Both the position numbers and the translations under genes were made by a program. DNA of 64,000 nucleotides from Pseudobutyrivibrio sp. (lineage in GTDB: Bacteria > Bacillota > Clostridia > Lachnospirales > Lachnospiraceae). The notes beneath the pieces are model-generated. The model was not told where the DNA came from. It worked only from the letters and a program-made list of their open reading frames with translations, and searched no databases. Of this stretch, positions 1 to 10,010 are shown in pieces (positions within the stretch are counted from its first letter, which is position 1; each line of letters begins with the position of its first letter). The DNA lies in assembly GCA_024693775.1 (NCBI GenBank), contig JAILKL010000016.1:1-64000 (forward strand). Direction: 5' to 3'.

Positions 1-749
1 ATATCCTCTTGGCTATTTTGAAGCTTTTTCATATATTTGATTTTTTTATCGTGCTCCCTGGCAATGGAATAATTGGCCTTTATATATCCTGCTACAAAAG
101 CACTATTTAATAATGCAACTGCATTTAACCACAGAGCATAGTGAGAAAATCTTCCAGAATATGGCAATTCTGGGAAAATATAATATGCACCATATAATAG
201 GTCTAATACATAGAACAATCCAATAAGATACAGGTATATTCTTCTCCAGGAAACTGTGGTGGAAGAAAAAAGAAATGGTAAATCCTTTTTTTGAATAGCA
301 TATAGGAAGCCCATAAATAAAATATATAATAAAATATAGGTCAATTGATTTATGGCAACTATAGAGCAGAGTCTTTCTAGACAGACATATTGTAGGTAAA
401 TAGCAGCACCTAAAAAGTTTTTCTTATTTGTGTAGTAAGTGAAAAACATTCCGCCTAAGAAGACGGTGATAGAATCACCAACCATGCTTGTAGCTATGAA
501 GAAGAAGTTTGATTCATCACGAATGGAAAGTAGATTTCCAACGGAGTAATATAATTTTTCAAATACATCCTCGCCTATAATAGAAAGAAATCCGCTGGAT
601 ATCAAAAAAAGAATAATGCCATCGCGGAGAATATGCTCATTTTTTTTGCCGTATTTATTAAAAACATAGATATTGAAAACTGAAAACCATAGCCCAGCTA
701 ATAATCTTGGCCAATAATAAGAAGTTAAGTTGAAAAATTCAAGTAACAA
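1..749 (-). CDS. Multi-pass membrane protein N-terminal part, sensor-like (truncated by window edge)
   Basis: Reverse strand is open from a TTG preceded by GAGG to position 3 (GYIKANYSIAREHDKKIKYMKKLQNSQED at the edge); several hydrophobic helices followed by a coiled-coil-like start. Confidence 0.55.
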   Translation of the reverse strand, partial: MLLEFFNLTSYYWPRLLAGLWFSVFNIYVFNKYGKKNEHILRDGIILFLISSGFLSIIGEDVFEKLYYSVGNLLSIRDESNFFFIATSMVGDSITVFLGGMFFTYYTNKKNFLGAAIYLQYVCLERLCSIVAINQLTYILLYILFMGFLYAIQKKDLPFLFSSTTVSWRRIYLYLIGLFYVLDLLYGAYYIFPELPYSGRFSHYALWLNAVALLNSAFVAGYIKANYSIAREHDKKIKYMKKLQNSQED

Positions 750-979
750 TTTAAAAAACCTCAAGAAATCAAATAATTATATGTCTAGACATACCAAGGT
801 ATTTTAACATTATTTGTAATGTTTGCGAACCACGATTTTAAAAAAATGCATTTTTATACAATTTAAATGAATTTTTTAGAGTTTTTATTAGGTGTACTTA
901 ATAAAAAGTAGCCTAGTTATTGATAGTGTGGATTAAAACAATTATACTTTACCGTAAATATGTATTAGGAGATTAGGCA

Positions 980-1366
980 ATGGATAAATGTTTGAGACCT
1001 CATCATGGAATGTGCTTCCAGTTTTATGAGGGAAAGGGGTATAGCAAGGATTTTACAGATCATATGGGACGCGTAATAAAGGAAATGGAAAATGCTCCTG
1101 AACAGAAGATTACGTTGACTGTTTCTACAGATTTGGTGTGTAGCAATTGTCCTAATAATGAGGAGAATAAATGCAATTCCTTTGGACAGGTAAAACGATA
1201 TGATGAAGGAGTTTTGCAGGCCTGTGGATTAGAGGATGGCGAGTCCATATCCTATGAGAATTTTATAAAGGTAGTAAAGGAAAAGGTAATCGATACTGGA
1301 GTTCGCAAGAAAATATGTGGCGACTGTGGTTGGAATTATATATGTAGTAAAAAGGAAGCAAACTAA
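980..1366 (+). CDS. DUF1284-like cysteine-rich protein
   Basis: RPHHGMCFQFYEGKGYS motif plus CxxC pairs, typical of DUF1284. Confidence 0.8.
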   Translation: MDKCLRPHHGMCFQFYEGKGYSKDFTDHMGRVIKEMENAPEQKITLTVSTDLVCSNCPNNEENKCNSFGQVKRYDEGVLQACGLEDGESISYENFIKVVKEKVIDTGVRKKICGDCGWNYICSKKEAN

Positions 1367-1383
1367 TATAATCGGAGGGGAAA

Positions 1384-1857
1384 ATGAATAGAGTAAGACG
1401 TGCCAAGGAAAGTGACATCGATAGAATATTAGAATTATTGGTACAGGTGGACATGGTTCATCACAATGGCAGACCAGATATTTTTAAAGGCCCAGCCACA
1501 AAATATAATAGGGAAGAGTTGGAAAAGATTATTAGTGATGAATCAACTCCGGTATTTGTTTGTGTAGATGAAAATGATTATGTTTTAGGCCATGGCTTTT
1601 GTATCAAAAAACAGATTTTAAATGATTCGGTCCTAACTGATATTAAGACCTTATATATTGATGATATTTGTGTTGCAGAGGATTCTAGAGGAAAGAAGGT
1701 AGGCTCTGCACTTTATAATTATATTGTAGATTTCGCTAGAAAAAATGAGTTTTATAATGTAACTCTTAATGTGTGGTCCTGCAATCCTGGTGCTCAAAAA
1801 TTTTATGAGGCCATGGGTCTTGTTCCACAAAAGGTAGGAATGGAATTAATTTTATAG
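1384..1857 (+). CDS. GNAT family N-acetyltransferase
   Basis: DDICVAEDSRGKKVGSALYNYI acetyl-CoA binding motif; LNVWSCNPGAQKFYEAMGL. Confidence 0.9.
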   Translation: MNRVRRAKESDIDRILELLVQVDMVHHNGRPDIFKGPATKYNREELEKIISDESTPVFVCVDENDYVLGHGFCIKKQILNDSVLTDIKTLYIDDICVAEDSRGKKVGSALYNYIVDFARKNEFYNVTLNVWSCNPGAQKFYEAMGLVPQKVGMELIL

Positions 1858-1974
1858 TTTGGTACTTGAAAAAGGACAAAAATGTCAAAAAATAGTAGTA
1901 TAATGTTTTAGGGCTATTGGGAGAGACAATGGCCCTAGTTTTTTACAATTTTATAAAGAGGGAAATGATTTAAA

Positions 1975-2334
1975 ATGAAGTATTTAAGACAATTTCTTAT
2001 CATTTTAGGGGTATCGTTAATTGGTGAAATACTAAAAGCAGTTTTGCCTTTACCTATTCCTGCAAGTATCTATGGAATGGTACTTATGTTTATCCTGTTA
2101 TTAACAGGCGCGCTAAAGCTTGATCAGGTGCGTGAAACTGGCAAATTTTTAATTGAGATTATGCCAGTTATGTTTATTCCTGCCGGAGTAGGGCTTATGA
2201 CTTCTTGGAACGTGCTAGAGCCAGTGATTATTCCAGTCTCTATTATTACTGTTATTACAATATTTACTGTTATGGCAGCAACTGGTATTTCTTCACAGAT
2301 TATTATTAGACGCGGAAAGAAGGAGAATAAATAA
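1975..2334 (+). CDS. lrgA: CidA/LrgA family membrane protein
   Basis: Short hydrophobic protein (LPLPIPASIYGMVLMFILLLTGALKLDQV) overlapping an LrgB-like gene. Confidence 0.88.
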   Translation: MKYLRQFLIILGVSLIGEILKAVLPLPIPASIYGMVLMFILLLTGALKLDQVRETGKFLIEIMPVMFIPAGVGLMTSWNVLEPVIIPVSIITVITIFTVMAATGISSQIIIRRGKKENK

Positions 2335-3026
2335 TGGCTGAATTTATGCAAAGTAGCGCATACGCAGGAGTTACCATTAGTTTGATAGCATATGCTGTAG
2401 GTGCGTGGTTAAAACGAAAATTTGGATTTGGTTTTTTCAATCCATTGCTTATATCTATTGTTGTAACAATCGTTGTTTTGGTTGGCTGCAATGTTGATTA
2501 TGATACATACAACGAGGGTGCTCAGTATTTAGGATGGCTACTTACTCCAGCAACTGTAGCCCTTGCAATTCCACTATATGAGGAGCTGGAATTGTTAAAG
2601 AAAAACGCAAAGGCTGTAATCATAGGTGTATTAGCCGGCGTTCTCACTAGCCTACTTACAGTATTTGTAATGGCAAAGCTTCTTGGATTATCTCACGAGA
2701 ACTATGTAACACTTTTACCTAAGTCTATTACCACAGCTATTGGTATGGGTGTTTCAGAGGAGCTAGGAGGATATGTTACCATTACAGTTGCTGTAATAAT
2801 TATTACAGGTGTTCTTGGAAATATTCTTGGAGAATTTATTTGCAAATTATTTAGAATTCATGAGCCTATTTCAAAGGGATTAGCCCTTGGAACAGCAGCC
2901 CATGCTATTGGAACAGCAAAGGCTATGGAGCTTGGTGATGTGGAAGGTGCTATGAGTTCACTTTCAATTGCAGTAGCAGGTGTACTTACTGTAGTACTTT
3001 CATCTGTATTTGCAGGATTTATGTAA
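2334..3026 (+). CDS. lrgB: LrgB family protein
   Basis: LLPKSITTAIGMGVSEELGG and AAHAIGTAKAMELGDVEGAMSSLSIAVAG motifs. Confidence 0.92.
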   Translation: MAEFMQSSAYAGVTISLIAYAVGAWLKRKFGFGFFNPLLISIVVTIVVLVGCNVDYDTYNEGAQYLGWLLTPATVALAIPLYEELELLKKNAKAVIIGVLAGVLTSLLTVFVMAKLLGLSHENYVTLLPKSITTAIGMGVSEELGGYVTITVAVIIITGVLGNILGEFICKLFRIHEPISKGLALGTAAHAIGTAKAMELGDVEGAMSSLSIAVAGVLTVVLSSVFAGFM

Positions 3027-3060
3027 GAGATTGTTAAAAGCATTAGAGGAGAGATAATTT

Positions 3061-3615
3061 ATGAGCTCAGTAGCTATAATTTTCCCAGGTATTGGATATC
3101 ATTCAGACAAGCCACTTTTATATTATTCTAAGAAAATAGCAAAAAACAAAGGCTATGAAATAGTAGAGGTTAGCTACACTTTTAAAGAAGATTTTAATGC
3201 TATTAAATCAGATGCAGAAAAAATGCAGCAGGCCTTTGACTCAGCCTTTGAGCAGGTGGTCGCTCAGCTAAAGGATATTAATTTTGGCGAATATGAGAGA
3301 GTTATATTTGTGGGTAAAAGTATTGGCACAGCCATTGCCACAAGATACAATATGACTTATGAATTGGATGCTGACATGGTTGTGTTTACTCCTATTGAGG
3401 CAACCTTTGCATATATTAATAATTGCGAGGGATTAGTATTCCACGGCAGTGCAGATCCTTTGTGTGACACTGATATGTGCGTACAGCTTTGCGAGGAATT
3501 ATCTCTTACCTATGCTGTTATTCCTGAAGCAAACCATTCTCTTGAGACAGGAGATATTCATAATGATATTCAAAATCTTGATAGGATTATGAATATTGTG
3601 GAAAAGATGTTTTAA
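3061..3615 (+). CDS. Alpha/beta hydrolase-like protein
   Basis: VIFVGKSIGTAIA nucleophile elbow; HGSADPLCD; EANHSLE. Confidence 0.7.
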   Translation: MSSVAIIFPGIGYHSDKPLLYYSKKIAKNKGYEIVEVSYTFKEDFNAIKSDAEKMQQAFDSAFEQVVAQLKDINFGEYERVIFVGKSIGTAIATRYNMTYELDADMVVFTPIEATFAYINNCEGLVFHGSADPLCDTDMCVQLCEELSLTYAVIPEANHSLETGDIHNDIQNLDRIMNIVEKMF

Positions 3616-3623
3616 TAATAAAT

Positions 3624-3656
3624 GCGCTATTCTAATAGCTTAGAATAGCGCTTATT
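3624..3656. terminator. Bidirectional intrinsic terminator
   Basis: GCGCTATTCTAA-TAGC-TTAGAATAGCGC 12-bp perfect stem between convergent genes. Confidence 0.85.
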
Positions 3657-3657
3657 T

Positions 3658-4512
3658 TTATGCCTGATCTGGGCTATGACCACTGTTTCCATATGGTGGT
3701 ATATCATCGATAGTTTTCATGTCATCCTCATCTAATTCAAAATCAAAGATTGAAGAATTTTCTACAATTCTATCAGGGTTAACTGATTTTGGAAGAGGTA
3801 CAATGTCGTGCTGGAACTCCCATCTAAGAATAATCTGAGCAACTGATTTGCCGTATTTAGCAGCAAGCTCCTTTAATACAGGATGGTCTAAGGATTTGCC
3901 ACGACCTAATGGGCTCCAGGCCTCCACTAGAATGCCCTTAGCCTGACAGTAATCCACTGTTTCCTTCTGGAGAAAGCCAGGATTAATTTCTATTTGATCG
4001 ACTGCAGGGATAACCTCCATATCGATAATTGTATCCAAGTGATGTGTAAGGAAGTTTGAAACACCGATGGCTTTTACGCGGCCTGATTTATAGATTTCAA
4101 TCATGGCCTTCCAGGTCTCTCTATTAGTATTTTTCCAATCATCATCAAAGGCGTAGGATGCTGGCCAGTGTACCAGATATAAATCAAGATAATCAAGCTG
4201 CATTCTTTCCATAGTTTTTTCAAAGGCAGCAAGTGTCTTTTCATAGCCAAGCTCTGTTTTCCATACCTTGCTGGTGACAAAAAGATCTGAACGAGTGCAT
4301 GCACCAGTGTTAATAAAATCCCTTATGGCCTGGCCGACATATTCCTCATTTTCATAAAATGCAGCAGTATCAATGTGGCGGTAGCCTAGCTCAAGTGCTG
4401 ATTTTACAGAGTTGTATGCTTCAGCAGGGTCTTTGATTTTGTATGTTCCATAGCCGAGGCATGGAATGGATGTATTATTATTTAGCTTAATACGAGTAGT
4501 TAATGTGCTCAT
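3658..4512 (-). CDS. Aldo/keto reductase
   Basis: GYGTYKIKDP, GYRHIDTAAFYENE, LVHWP, IGVSNF, WSPLGRG motifs. Confidence 0.95.
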   Translation of the reverse strand: MSTLTTRIKLNNNTSIPCLGYGTYKIKDPAEAYNSVKSALELGYRHIDTAAFYENEEYVGQAIRDFINTGACTRSDLFVTSKVWKTELGYEKTLAAFEKTMERMQLDYLDLYLVHWPASYAFDDDWKNTNRETWKAMIEIYKSGRVKAIGVSNFLTHHLDTIIDMEVIPAVDQIEINPGFLQKETVDYCQAKGILVEAWSPLGRGKSLDHPVLKELAAKYGKSVAQIILRWEFQHDIVPLPKSVNPDRIVENSSIFDFELDEDDMKTIDDIPPYGNSGHSPDQA

Positions 4513-4641
4513 AAAATCCCCCTTTTCCTTTACTAAGGCTCATTATAGAGATTTAAGGTGCTCTTTTCAATTAAATTAAAGGTAATAATTTTATTTGAAA
4601 TAAAAATATATTAGAATAATAAATAGTGAAACTATCAGGAG

Positions 4642-4962
4642 ATGAAAAGGAGAATTATTATGGTAAAGCATATTATTTTATGGACCTTAAAGGAAGAGTA
4701 TTCAGAGTCTGAAAAGGCTGAAATAAAAAAGGGAATCAAGGAAGGTCTCGAGGGACTTGCTGGAAAGATTCCTGGAATGATTGATATCAAGGTAAATATC
4801 AATGGACTTGAGTCTTCGAATGCTGATTTAATGCTTGATTCTACATTTGAAAGTGCTGAGGCATTAAAGGGCTATTCAGTTCATCCAGATCATGTGGCTG
4901 TTGCTAATAGCAAGGTAAGACCTTATACACAGCTTAGAAGCTGTCTGGATTTTGAGGCATAG
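4642..4962 (+). CDS. Dabb (stress-responsive A/B barrel) domain protein
   Basis: MVKHIILWTLKEE... FESAEALKGYSVHPDHVAVA. Likely start at internal ATG (MVKH). Confidence 0.82.
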   Translation: MKRRIIMVKHIILWTLKEEYSESEKAEIKKGIKEGLEGLAGKIPGMIDIKVNINGLESSNADLMLDSTFESAEALKGYSVHPDHVAVANSKVRPYTQLRSCLDFEA

Positions 4963-4976
4963 AAAGCAATATAAAA

Positions 4977-5004
4977 GGATTCGGTTAAAGCCGAATCTTT
5001 TTTT
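4977..5004. terminator. Bidirectional intrinsic terminator
   Basis: GATTCGG...CCGAATC stem followed by T7; convergent genes. Confidence 0.8.
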
Positions 5005-5005
5005 A

Positions 5006-6184
5006 TTAATTTTTTTGTGAAACGCTATTTTTAGAAAGAACAATTCCTAGTGCACATATTAGAGATATGATAAAAAAGCTAGAGAGAATAATCATGGCTG
5101 TTCTTAGACCATATTGCTCCCCCATGAAACCTACTAGTGCTGTGAAAACAACACCACCGATGCCTGTAGCTGTAGTTATCATGCCAGTGGCAGTGGCCTT
5201 GTGTGCACCTGCAAACGGCATAGTGATATTTAAAACGCTAGGATAGATGGCGCCGCAGGCAAAGCCCAGTGGAATGCAAAGCAGTAGTACCTGAATGTCA
5301 GAATTTAATTGAGAAACGCCTATTGTTAGTATAGGAATGGCAATGATGGCACAAATTAAAATCCTGCGGGAATATCTTCCCAAATATCCAACTAAAATTC
5401 TAGATGGAATCATAACAATCCAGAAAATGCTAAGGGCGTATTTGCCGATAGAAGAATGTAATTCCTCTGCAAACATGGTATCAATAAAAAATGCAAATCC
5501 ATTTTCATAGCCAACATAAATGCACATGATTATGCAAAGTAAAATTATTGGAAATAGCAAAAAAGCGCCGGATAGCTTTGCAGTATCAAAGGATAGAATA
5601 TTTTGCTCTGTGGGTTCATTTTTGCTAGACAGTAGCCCTATTAATGCAAGGATACTTGTGAGAGCAATTAGCATAAAAAGTGTTCGCCAGCTAAATCCCA
5701 TATTTAAATAAGCAGAGACTATTAAAGGTGCTACGAAAGCTCCAAGGGCATACATGGAGGTTAGGAAACCAATTTTCTTTTTACAGCTGAAGGAATAAAT
5801 ATCAGCTAGGGCTGCAATGGTAATAAATTGTAGGGCGCTAGTGGTTAGTCCTAAAAAGAATACGCCTCCTGCAAAAACAACCTTTGATGAGAAAAACAAA
5901 ACTAGAAAAGCTGCAATAATTTGAATGAACAATAGTAGCTTGATGCATTTTAATTTGTCATTACGGTCGGCCCAGGCACCTAAAATAAGGGGAGCAAGCA
6001 TTGTCGCAAATAACTCTACCGATGCAAATATACCCTTAGTGGAGGTGGTCAGGTCATAGGTTTTTCCAATATCAAGTAAGCTGGCTTGATATCCACCAGC
6101 TTCAAATCCATTTATAAAAACTATTAAGAAAAAAATTATCCAAAGGTAATCCTTTTTTTCTACCTTCATACAGCCTCCCCTCAA
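5006..6184 (-). CDS. MFS transporter
   Basis: 12-TM pattern, GAWADRNDKLK loop motif. Confidence 0.88.
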   Translation of the reverse strand: MRGGCMKVEKKDYLWIIFFLIVFINGFEAGGYQASLLDIGKTYDLTTSTKGIFASVELFATMLAPLILGAWADRNDKLKCIKLLLFIQIIAAFLVLFFSSKVVFAGGVFFLGLTTSALQFITIAALADIYSFSCKKKIGFLTSMYALGAFVAPLIVSAYLNMGFSWRTLFMLIALTSILALIGLLSSKNEPTEQNILSFDTAKLSGAFLLFPIILLCIIMCIYVGYENGFAFFIDTMFAEELHSSIGKYALSIFWIVMIPSRILVGYLGRYSRRILICAIIAIPILTIGVSQLNSDIQVLLLCIPLGFACGAIYPSVLNITMPFAGAHKATATGMITTATGIGGVVFTALVGFMGEQYGLRTAMIILSSFFIISLICALGIVLSKNSVSQKN

Positions 6185-6351
6185 GCATAAATTTTATTAT
6201 CCAATTTTACATGAATAGTGTATAAATTCTGTGTTTAGAGTATTTTTTTAATAGCAATTTTTTGCGTTTAAAAGGTCAATATTTGAACGGTGTCTATATA
6301 GTTTAGTTGATAAAATTAAAAATATAATAATTCTAAATAATTGGGAGATTA

Positions 6352-9249
6352 ATGATGGTTGGGTTTGAATTATTTAAAGACGGGCATGTGGCACCTATAG
6401 TGCTAGATGATGGTGGAGTACATGGCCTTAAAAGGATGACGGGAATTTTTGCAAAGGACATTTTTAGGGTTACTGGTGAGAGCCCTCAGATATTATCAGC
6501 TATTCCTAAGGATGAAAAAAATATTATCTACATCGGAGTTTTATCTAGCAAATTAGTACCTGTTCCTGAGGCAAAGACCCTAGATGGGAAAAGGGAGTGC
6601 TTTGGAGTATATTTGCTAGATAGCAAAGTGAATAAGGGGCAGAAAATACTGGCAATTATAGGTAGCGATAAAAGAGGAGCAATCTATGGAATGTTCCATC
6701 TGTCTGAGATTCTGGGAGTCAGCCCATGGTATTATTTTGCTGATGCCATAGTGATGAAAAAAAATCAGGTGGTACTTTCAGATGATATATGTATGGTTTC
6801 AAAGGAGCCTTCCGTCAGCTATAGAGGATTTTTTATTAATGATGAGCAGCCTTGCTTTGGAAATTGGGCCAAGGAAAAATTCGGTAGCATCAATCCAGGT
6901 CCAGAGCTGTATGAAAAAATATTTGAGCTTTTGCTTAGATTAAAGGGTAATTATATTTGGCCTGCGATGTGGCGTTCTGATTTTACTCTAGATAATATAG
7001 AAAATGCTAAATTGGCAAATGAGATGGGAGTAATAGTTGGGGCATCCCATCATGAGCCATGCTGCAGATCGGGACAGGAGTTTCAGAAGCTAAGACATGA
7101 TAATCCTAAATATGGAGAGGACTGGAGCTTCTTATCTAATGCGGAGGGTATTACTGAGTTTTGGAAGGATGGCCTTATTCGAAACAAGGATTTTGAAAAT
7201 CTAATAACTATTGGTATGAGAGGTGAGAATGATTCATATCTTATGCCAGAGGATGCTACTTTAGAAGATAATATAAATGTATTAAAATCCGCAATTACGA
7301 AGCAAAAGGAGCTGATAAAAAAATATGCTCCTAGTGAACATCCTCAGCTGTTAGCTTTATATAAGGAAGTAGAAGAATATTATTACGGCGACGAAAATAC
7401 AAAGGGCCTAAAGGATTGGGAGGTTCTTGATAATGACATTATGATGCTTTGCGATGATAATTTCGCAAATGTAAGAACCTTGCCTGATGATAAGCTTAGA
7501 AAAAAGTCAGGTGGATTTGGAATGTATTATCACTTTGACTATTTCGGTGAGCCAGTGTCTTACCTTTGGATAAATTCATCACCTCTTTCTAAGGTGTGGG
7601 AGCAGATGACCATGGCCTATGATTACGGTGTTCGTGCAGCTTGGATAGTTAATGTTGGTGATATTAAAAATCAGGAATTACCACTTAGTTATTTTCTAGA
7701 TTTAGCCTATGATTTTGACAAATGGGGAACTGGTGCAATTAATAAGACTGGAGAATATACAGCTAATTGGCTTAAGAATATGGGATTTACAGAGGAATTC
7801 TCTGCTGAGGCAGCATCTCTTATCACAGAATATGTCGGTCTAAATGGAAAAAGAAGACCAGAGGCTGTCAGCCGTGATACCTATAATAGCTCAAATGAAA
7901 ATGAGGCAACAATACTACTAAATCGCATATGCGATATGCAAAATAAAGCAGAAGAGCTATATAAGGAAATAAAGGGTGACAAACTAGAGGAATGCCTTTT
8001 TCAGCTAGTATATTATCCTGTAAATGCTGTGGCTGAAATCAATAAGATGCATTTATATGCCGGCCTAAATCATCGTTATATAACACATAATATGCTAAAG
8101 GCTAACGAATATGCAGATTTGATACAGACAAGTATAAAAAGAGAGCAATATTTGACTGACCAGTATCATACTAGAAATAATGGCAAGTGGAATCATATGC
8201 AATCTGTAAATCATATAGGCTTTAGACATTGGAATGATGAGCAATGTCAGTATCCAATTAGTGAATACTATAATCCTATTAGGGCCAGCAGATTGGTGGT
8301 TTCCATTAAGAATCAAAATGACTGGACTGGAGCAAACCAGTGGACCAGACATGTATTGCATATGCCACTTTGCTTTGAGACAAATAACAGTAACGTGATT
8401 GAGGTGGCAAATGCTGGTGAGTGCCCATTAACCTATAGAATTGATTGGGATGAGGATTGGATAGAGGTTAGAAGCCTTAGAGATAATTCTCTAATAGAAA
8501 AGAATACTACATTTACTACAGCTGTTATGGATGAGCTCCTTATTAATGTGTTAAAAGAGAAGTGGAATAATAAAGACTCTAGCATGATTCGTATATACGG
8601 TATAGAATGTGAAACTGTTGCTGATGAATCAGAAAATGCTGGAAGTATTGATATGGTACAGGTACAGGTGGACGTGGATTCCTTGGAAGAAGAGGCTTTG
8701 CACAGTGACTGCTTTGTAGAATCCGAAGGCTGTATTTCCATTGAAGCTTCCCATTATTATAAGAATAATAAGGGGGCGGTAGGTCAATATAAAATCATAG
8801 AGGATTATGGTAAAATCGGTAGTGGAATAAAGGCTTATCCTCAGAACATTAGGTTTGAAAAGGACGCTAAAGCACCTTCTGCTGTATACAAGGTGTACGC
8901 AAAGGATGCGGGAAGCTATGAGGCTATGATATATACAGCACCATCCAATCCTGTGGTATATCAGGGAAAAATGGAGTTGGGACTGACAGCAAATGAGGGA
9001 CAGACTCAATACGTAAATACGATACCATCCGTGGATTATGTTCCATGGAAGAGTATGAGCTGGAGAAAAGGCGTAATGGACCAGATTCATATCTGTAATT
9101 GCAAGCTAGAATTAAATAAAGGCATCAATTATGTTACCCTGTCAGCTGTTGATCCAGCCGTTGTAGTAGAAAAAATTGTTTTATGGAATCCTAATGCTGA
9201 TATTAGAGAATCTTATTTGGGACCAGCCGAAAGCCTAAAATTTATTTAA
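6352..9249 (+). CDS. Glycoside hydrolase family 115 (xylan alpha-glucuronidase-like)
   Basis: RGFFINDEQPCFGNWAKEKFG, LLRLKGNYIWPAMW, GASHHEPCCRSGQE, MRGENDSYL; 965 aa; no evident signal peptide. Confidence 0.87.
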   Translation: MMVGFELFKDGHVAPIVLDDGGVHGLKRMTGIFAKDIFRVTGESPQILSAIPKDEKNIIYIGVLSSKLVPVPEAKTLDGKRECFGVYLLDSKVNKGQKILAIIGSDKRGAIYGMFHLSEILGVSPWYYFADAIVMKKNQVVLSDDICMVSKEPSVSYRGFFINDEQPCFGNWAKEKFGSINPGPELYEKIFELLLRLKGNYIWPAMWRSDFTLDNIENAKLANEMGVIVGASHHEPCCRSGQEFQKLRHDNPKYGEDWSFLSNAEGITEFWKDGLIRNKDFENLITIGMRGENDSYLMPEDATLEDNINVLKSAITKQKELIKKYAPSEHPQLLALYKEVEEYYYGDENTKGLKDWEVLDNDIMMLCDDNFANVRTLPDDKLRKKSGGFGMYYHFDYFGEPVSYLWINSSPLSKVWEQMTMAYDYGVRAAWIVNVGDIKNQELPLSYFLDLAYDFDKWGTGAINKTGEYTANWLKNMGFTEEFSAEAASLITEYVGLNGKRRPEAVSRDTYNSSNENEATILLNRICDMQNKAEELYKEIKGDKLEECLFQLVYYPVNAVAEINKMHLYAGLNHRYITHNMLKANEYADLIQTSIKREQYLTDQYHTRNNGKWNHMQSVNHIGFRHWNDEQCQYPISEYYNPIRASRLVVSIKNQNDWTGANQWTRHVLHMPLCFETNNSNVIEVANAGECPLTYRIDWDEDWIEVRSLRDNSLIEKNTTFTTAVMDELLINVLKEKWNNKDSSMIRIYGIECETVADESENAGSIDMVQVQVDVDSLEEEALHSDCFVESEGCISIEASHYYKNNKGAVGQYKIIEDYGKIGSGIKAYPQNIRFEKDAKAPSAVYKVYAKDAGSYEAMIYTAPSNPVVYQGKMELGLTANEGQTQYVNTIPSVDYVPWKSMSWRKGVMDQIHICNCKLELNKGINYVTLSAVDPAVVVEKIVLWNPNADIRESYLGPAESLKFI

Positions 9250-9269
9250 ATGTAAAAGGGGTATTAAAA

Positions 9270-10007
9270 ATGTTTATTGAAGATGATGGAATAAAATTAA
9301 ATGTTGTACTAGAAATGCCAAAGGGAGCACCAGAAAAATGCCCACTTTGCCTGGTATTTCATGGATTTACAGGTCATATAGAGGAGGAACATATTGTTGC
9401 AGCAGCAAGGGCATTAAATGAGGTGGGAGTAGCCACACTCAGAGTAGATTTATATGGTCATGGAAAGAGTGAAGGAGAGTTCAGAAATCATAATCTATAT
9501 AAATGGCTAAACAATATTTTGACCGTAGTTGATTATGCTAAGAAGCTGGATTTTGTAACTGAGCTATATATGTGCGGACACTCTCAGGGCGGACTTGCGG
9601 TTATGCTTGCAGCAGCTATGGAAAGGGATGTTATAAAGGCGTTGATACCTCTTTCGCCAGCCCTTGTTATTCCAGTAGGGGCCAGAGAAGGAAATCTTTT
9701 GGGCCAGCCCTTTGATCCAAACAATATTCCAGAGGAAATGGATGCTTGGAATGATAACAAGCTCAGTGGAAATTATATTAGAGTAGCCCAGTCAATTGAT
9801 GTGGATTCCGCCATTGCAAAATACAATGGCCCAGTGCTTATTGTACATGGCGATGCAGATGATGCTATTCCGGTGGAGTTTTCCATTGATGCAGCAAAGA
9901 AATACAAAAATTGTCGCCTGGAAATAATAAAAGGCGATGACCATTGCTATGGTCACCACCTTGATCAGGTGACAGATGTTATAAAGGATTTTGTAAAATC
10001 CCTTTAA
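9270..10007 (+). CDS. Alpha/beta hydrolase, cinnamoyl/feruloyl esterase-like
   Basis: LVFHGFTGH, MCGHSQGG nucleophile elbow, LIVHGDADDAIPVEFS, GDDHCYGHH. Confidence 0.72.
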   Translation: MFIEDDGIKLNVVLEMPKGAPEKCPLCLVFHGFTGHIEEEHIVAAARALNEVGVATLRVDLYGHGKSEGEFRNHNLYKWLNNILTVVDYAKKLDFVTELYMCGHSQGGLAVMLAAAMERDVIKALIPLSPALVIPVGAREGNLLGQPFDPNNIPEEMDAWNDNKLSGNYIRVAQSIDVDSAIAKYNGPVLIVHGDADDAIPVEFSIDAAKKYKNCRLEIIKGDDHCYGHHLDQVTDVIKDFVKSL

Positions 10008-10010
10008 AAT

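Noticed and set aside
8629-9090. Minus-strand ORF of 153 aa inside the GH115 gene (and many similar antisense ORFs)
   Set aside because: Fully contained in a well-supported CDS, low-complexity composition, no SD; a by-product of codon bias.
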